Position numbers and translations under genes: made by a program. Positions 42,934-64,000 of a DNA stretch of 64,000 nucleotides are shown one piece after another. Position 1 is the first letter of the stretch. Each line of letters starts with the position of its first letter. The notes beneath the pieces were generated by a model, which saw nothing but the letters and a program-made list of their open reading frames with translations, was not told the DNA's origin and searched no databases. The DNA is taken from assembly GCF_024868665.1 (NCBI RefSeq), contig NC_079913.1:9304879-9368878 (forward strand), read 5' to 3'. Origin of the DNA: Triplophysa rosa (taxonomy: Eukaryota > Chordata > Actinopteri > Cypriniformes > Nemacheilidae).

Positions 42934-42953
42934 AATAAAGAACGAAAAATAAA
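42934..42953 (+). terminator. pax4 polyadenylation signals
   Basis: Two AATAAA hexamers at 42934-42939 and 42948-42953, about 155 bp after the stop codon, giving a short 3' UTR. Confidence 0.6.
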
Positions 42954-43084
42954 GAAAGGGCCTGGTGCACTTAAATAGACGGACTCATTTATTCACACGG
43001 AAAATGACTCATCCAATAAGTTGGGTAGAAAAAATGACAATATATAAGTATGACAGAGGCCTAAAAACAGCAGCATGGTCTTAA

Positions 43085-43358
43085 AGGGATAGTTCACCCA
43101 AAAAGTAACCTTTTCCTAATTTACTCACCCTCGTGTAATTCCAAACCAGCATGGTTTTCTTTCCTCTGTCGAAAAAAAGATATTTTAAAGAATGTTGATA
43201 ATCACAACATTGGCTCCCATTGACCTCTGCTGTATGGACACAAAACCAGTGAGACATTTCTCAAAATATCTTCTTTAGTTTTCAAAAAAATAGTCATTTA
43301 CAGGTTTTAGGCAACGTGAGGGCAAATAAATAGATTTTATTCCCGGTGAACTGTCTGT
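43085..43358. mobile_element. Angel-like foldback MITE
   Basis: Between TTAA at 43081-43084 and TTAA at 43359-43362. The left arm is AGGGATAGTTCACCCAAAAA, TTTACTCACCCTCGTG. The right arm is degraded but complementary (ATTCCCGGTGAACTGTCTG). This is one of the most common short repeats of cyprinid genomes and can form a long hairpin. Non-coding. Confidence 0.75.
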
Positions 43359-44862
43359 TTAAGGCCAGATTTGAATCTTGAACAACCAATTTGATTGAAC
43401 TTAAAAATTTAAGGCATTTAAAACCAACAGCAATGTACATTGACCTAACAAACTGAGAATAAGTACTGTAGCTCTCTCCCAGACCACTGTCAGTGCAGGT
43501 TTATCTGGTAAAAAAATCTCTCCTGTGAGCTTTGGACAGAATTCGCATACTTCTGCACGCTAACTGAGCAAGACCAACACTTGGACACAAACCAGAATGC
43601 TTAAAACGTTATCAAGGAGTTTGGGCAACATGGACAAATATGCAGAGGTCAGAGCCACGGGCTGATTTCTAATATAAATGCCATTAATCTAATGATTTAG
43701 AGAAGGACTACCCTTTTGCTACCCTTTTTTCTCTTCATATACTCTTTTATCTTTAGGAATATCTAGCCCGTACCCCTTGAGCGAAGATCAGAAGCATCCA
43801 ATAACCTTAAATAGGCTCCAGGAATATCCATAAAGAAACTATGCGCCGTTCTGCACAAACACAATGCTCGTAAAGAAACAAAAGGTCGAAGAATGACATT
43901 TTCCGTGCAGTTACCAAACCACTGAGGCATAAAATGAGTTGCTCGAGAGTCATAACAGACCGACAAATGATTCTCATCAGCACCGCATTCCTTCAACGCC
44001 TGTCAGATGCTGTGGAAATGTTGTGTTATTTCTCTTGATTAAATACAAAACCTCTGGGTTTTACAGTACATTGGAGTCCTATAGAAGATCGGCCGTATAA
44101 CTCTGGAAGCACATAGTGTCTGATCCAGAGCTTTATAGCTTATCTCCTCCGGGACCCCACAATAGCATAATTTGTTCCAGTCTTGAACTAACACATCTGA
44201 TTCAACAATAATCAACTGCTATTGGATTAATTGAATCAGGTGTATTGGTTTAAGCTCACGTTACGACGCAAATCTATCATAGGCTGGAACTAAAACGAGC
44301 TTATGCATGAGAAATGTATCTTTAAAAAGAATTACACTCAGCTATGATTGTTTCACCATACCGCTCTTTCACTTTTGACCGAAGTACCTCTGCGCTAACA
44401 GGTTTATAAATCTAGCTTTTCAACGGCGCGAACTCTGACCTTTGACCTCTGCTGAGTTAAGCGCTCAGAAGGACACAGGAGACTATTGGTTTGGCTTCAT
44501 GTGCCCTTTTTCTCACATAAAGGAAATAAGAGAGCTATTGGATGTGATGAGGCGGTTTTCATCAGCTATGGGTCGCCCGAACACAACCTGTTGAAAAGAA
44601 AACTGACCTTTCCACTTGATGTTGAAACGTCAAACGTGAGAGAACTGAAAGCTCTCAAAAGTAACAGATAAACACATGAGACCCTATCAGAACATTAATG
44701 ATGACTTTAATGCAAACAGATAAAAAAATACAGAAAAACACTTTCAGACGTTATCCACAAATAAAACAGAAAACGGCGGCAGGTAGCCTATATGTATTGA
44801 AGGTTTAAATACAAATACAAAATAGTGTTTAAAATGACAGCAGCCAAGATGTTTAAAATTAA

Positions 44863-45183
44863 AGGGACAGTTCACCAAAAAATGAAAATTCTGTCTTCAT
44901 TTACTCACCTTCGAGTTGTTTCAAATCTGTATAAATTTATTTGTTTTGATAAACACAAAAGAAGATATTTTGCAGAATGTAGAAAAGCAAACAGTTCTGG
45001 GGCACCATTGACTACCATTGTAATTTTTCCTACTATGGTAGTCAATGGTGGCCAAGAACTGTTTGGTTACAAGCGTTCTTCCAAATATCATTCTCTGTGT
45101 TATCAGAACAAAGAAATGTATGCAGATTGGGAACAACTCGAATGTGAGTAAATGATGGCAGAATTTTTGGGAAAACTGTCCCT
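44863..45183. mobile_element. Angel-like foldback MITE, best-preserved copy
   Basis: 321 bp between TTAA at 44859-44862 and TTAA at 45184-45187. The arms AGGGACAGTTCACCAAAAAA and TTTTGGGAAAACTGTCCCT mirror each other. The centre is a near-perfect palindrome around CACCATTGACTACCATTG and CTATGGTAGTCAATGGTGG. Both strands show spurious frames of more than 100 residues because of the fold-back. Confidence 0.8.
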
Positions 45184-46652
45184 TTAAGACCATTGACGGC
45201 AGCAGCGTTAAGTGAAACCGCAACACTGAGTTAAAACAAACCAGGTATAAAAATGGATAAAATGTCATTTATAAACAAAACACAAGCACCTTATATACAC
45301 AGCAAACATATTTGAAACAATACATTTTCTTGTTTGTTCACAAACATTAGAAAAATATACCCTGCCTGTTAAGAGCTGTTCTTAACTGCTTCGCAGTCTC
45401 TTTGCACCCTTTGGTTAAACTACTTAAAAGACCCTCCACTTTGAACTACACACACGTGCAGCTTATAGACCTTTAGGGAGCCATCTTTGCGTCTGGACCC
45501 TCTTTTACGGCACACAATATTTTCCTATAATTGGACATCTTGCTCATTTGTTTTGTTTACAAATGTTGTGTTTCAAAACTACAGGCCAGATAAAACACAA
45601 TAACCACTTTTGGAAGATAAAATGCCATGACTTTTGTAGATTTACAAACGTTATAAATAAATATTTTGCAAACTGCTTATAAAAAATCGACAGATATATT
45701 ACACCACGAGTAAGAAAAGACTTCAGATACTTGTATTGTGAGATCTATAAGATCCACTGACATACAGAGTGACATCAGCACACTCTCTGGAGTGCAGTAA
45801 AAATAATCCTCAACACACAAACACAGCCCCAAAGGAGCCACAGTACGCTCCAAACTGGAGTAAGGCAAGATGCCAAACATTAAAATGTCTTTGAACCTTC
45901 TAGGAGTTTGGAAATACATTTAAGACGCTGAGATAAACTCACTTGGGCATGCGAGGCGACCACTGTGCATTTTACGTTATTCGTAAAGATGTATGTGGAC
46001 GATGGTGTTTGAGAAACAATTATTCCAAATGTTGCTTTTAGAAATGAAACAGACCATCGTCGGTGGTTGAGACCATTGGTCTAGTTCAGTCTTTAGGCCC
46101 GATGAAAGAAGAGCCGGCCAGAAACATACCAGCGACGTCCCTGCCAGAGCCTGATAAATGAGATTATATCTACGTCTGCACCTCAATAATCAGTTTGAAT
46201 CTAAAGAAAACCCTCAGAGTCACAAACAAAGCACCACAACATGTTGAGTTATTGCCATATTCAAGTATCTCCAGGGAATGACACTTAGAATATATCTGCT
46301 ATGGTCTGAGGCAAATACGTTCAAACGATCGAGCACAGTTCATTTATCCATCTGTTCTGGATTTTTAAGTGCTCACTTACCAACCACAAACTCCTCATAA
46401 AGCATTTAGAAGTCTTCACTCAGTTCGTTGGTTTACCAACATGTAACCAATGTCTGATCGCCTGAAATCTGAACCATTCACAGTCTGCCAGTTCTTCACC
46501 TTTTTCGCAGTGGTTTAATTCCATCCTCCAAGTCATTTGTGTCACTTATATATGCATTTTTTTTGCAACCGTCATGTTCTTTGTGTTGACATAGCAGAAC
46601 CACAACATGTGCCACGAGTTCCATTTACCACACTGGTGGGAAATATAATAGT

Positions 46653-63899
<17,247 letters not shown>

Positions 63900-64000
63900 T
63901 GCGTCTGATTTCACGATTCCCGATGTGATATTCCCGGATTTGGTGGACTGATTATAAGGTCTGGTGCTGCTGGCGTGTGTGATGAACAAGTAAAGGTCTC

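Larger units (their letters stand above)
42954..46652. other. pax4-hgf intergenic region (tail to tail) including hgf 3' UTR
   Basis: 3.7 kb between the pax4 poly(A) signals and the hgf stop codon. It contains two foldback MITEs (43085-43358 and 44863-45183). The part nearest 46652 must include the hgf 3' UTR, but I cannot fix its end. No further gene found. Confidence 0.6.

Noticed and set aside
44825..45268. Frames over 100 residues on both strands between pax4 and hgf
   Set aside because: They read through a palindromic foldback MITE, so both strands are open by symmetry.

Overview
The window reads as vertebrate nuclear DNA from a bony fish. Genes are split into short exons with GT-AG introns, and the spaces between exons are AT-rich and full of teleost-type repeats: Tc1-like elements, hAT- and TTAA-flanked MITEs, foldback elements, tRNA-derived SINEs and non-LTR retrotransposon tails. 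The repeat families look most like those of cyprinid fishes (zebrafish or carp type). That placement is an inference, not a proof.

Three protein-coding genes can be reconstructed exon by exon, with all splice phases agreeing. (1) snd1 (Tudor-SN) is on the minus strand. Twelve exons from 36667 down to 1009 encode codons 1-450: staphylococcal-nuclease-like repeats 1 and 2 and most of repeat 3. The rest, including the Tudor domain, lies beyond the left edge. (2) pax4 is on the plus strand. Eight exons at 40093-42780 give 388 residues with a paired domain and a divergent paired-class homeodomain. snd1 and pax4 are head to head, about 3.4 kb apart. (3) A hepatocyte growth factor gene (hgf; a/b paralogue not decided) is on the minus strand. 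Eighteen exons from 63899 to 46653 give 707 residues: signal peptide, N (PAN/apple) domain, four kringles and a serine-protease-like chain with no catalytic triad.

Layout: 1-36.7 kb is snd1, with very large introns 9-11 that carry most of the mobile DNA. The main composites are a LINE fragment broken by a SINE and a Tc1-like transposon (10.5-13.4 kb) and a hAT-like element holding two smaller MITEs (26.5-28.2 kb). 36.7-40.1 kb is the shared snd1/pax4 upstream region. 40.1-42.9 kb is the compact pax4 gene. 42.9-46.6 kb is intergenic with two foldback MITEs. 46.6-63.9 kb is hgf. The genes are not an operon and show no shared biochemical pathway: SND1 is an RNA-binding nuclease-fold co-regulator, PAX4 an islet and photoreceptor-type transcription factor, and HGF the secreted MET ligand.

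The points most worth a second look concern splicing and active sites. pax4 has a 75-nt intron, stop-free and a multiple of three, at exactly the position where PAX6 carries its alternative exon 5a. hgf kringle 1 has a second acceptor AG 15 nt into exon 5, the same shift that makes human dHGF. The hgf protease-like domain has lost all three triad residues, including the Asp that human HGF keeps. I did not find a clearly new multi-gene system.
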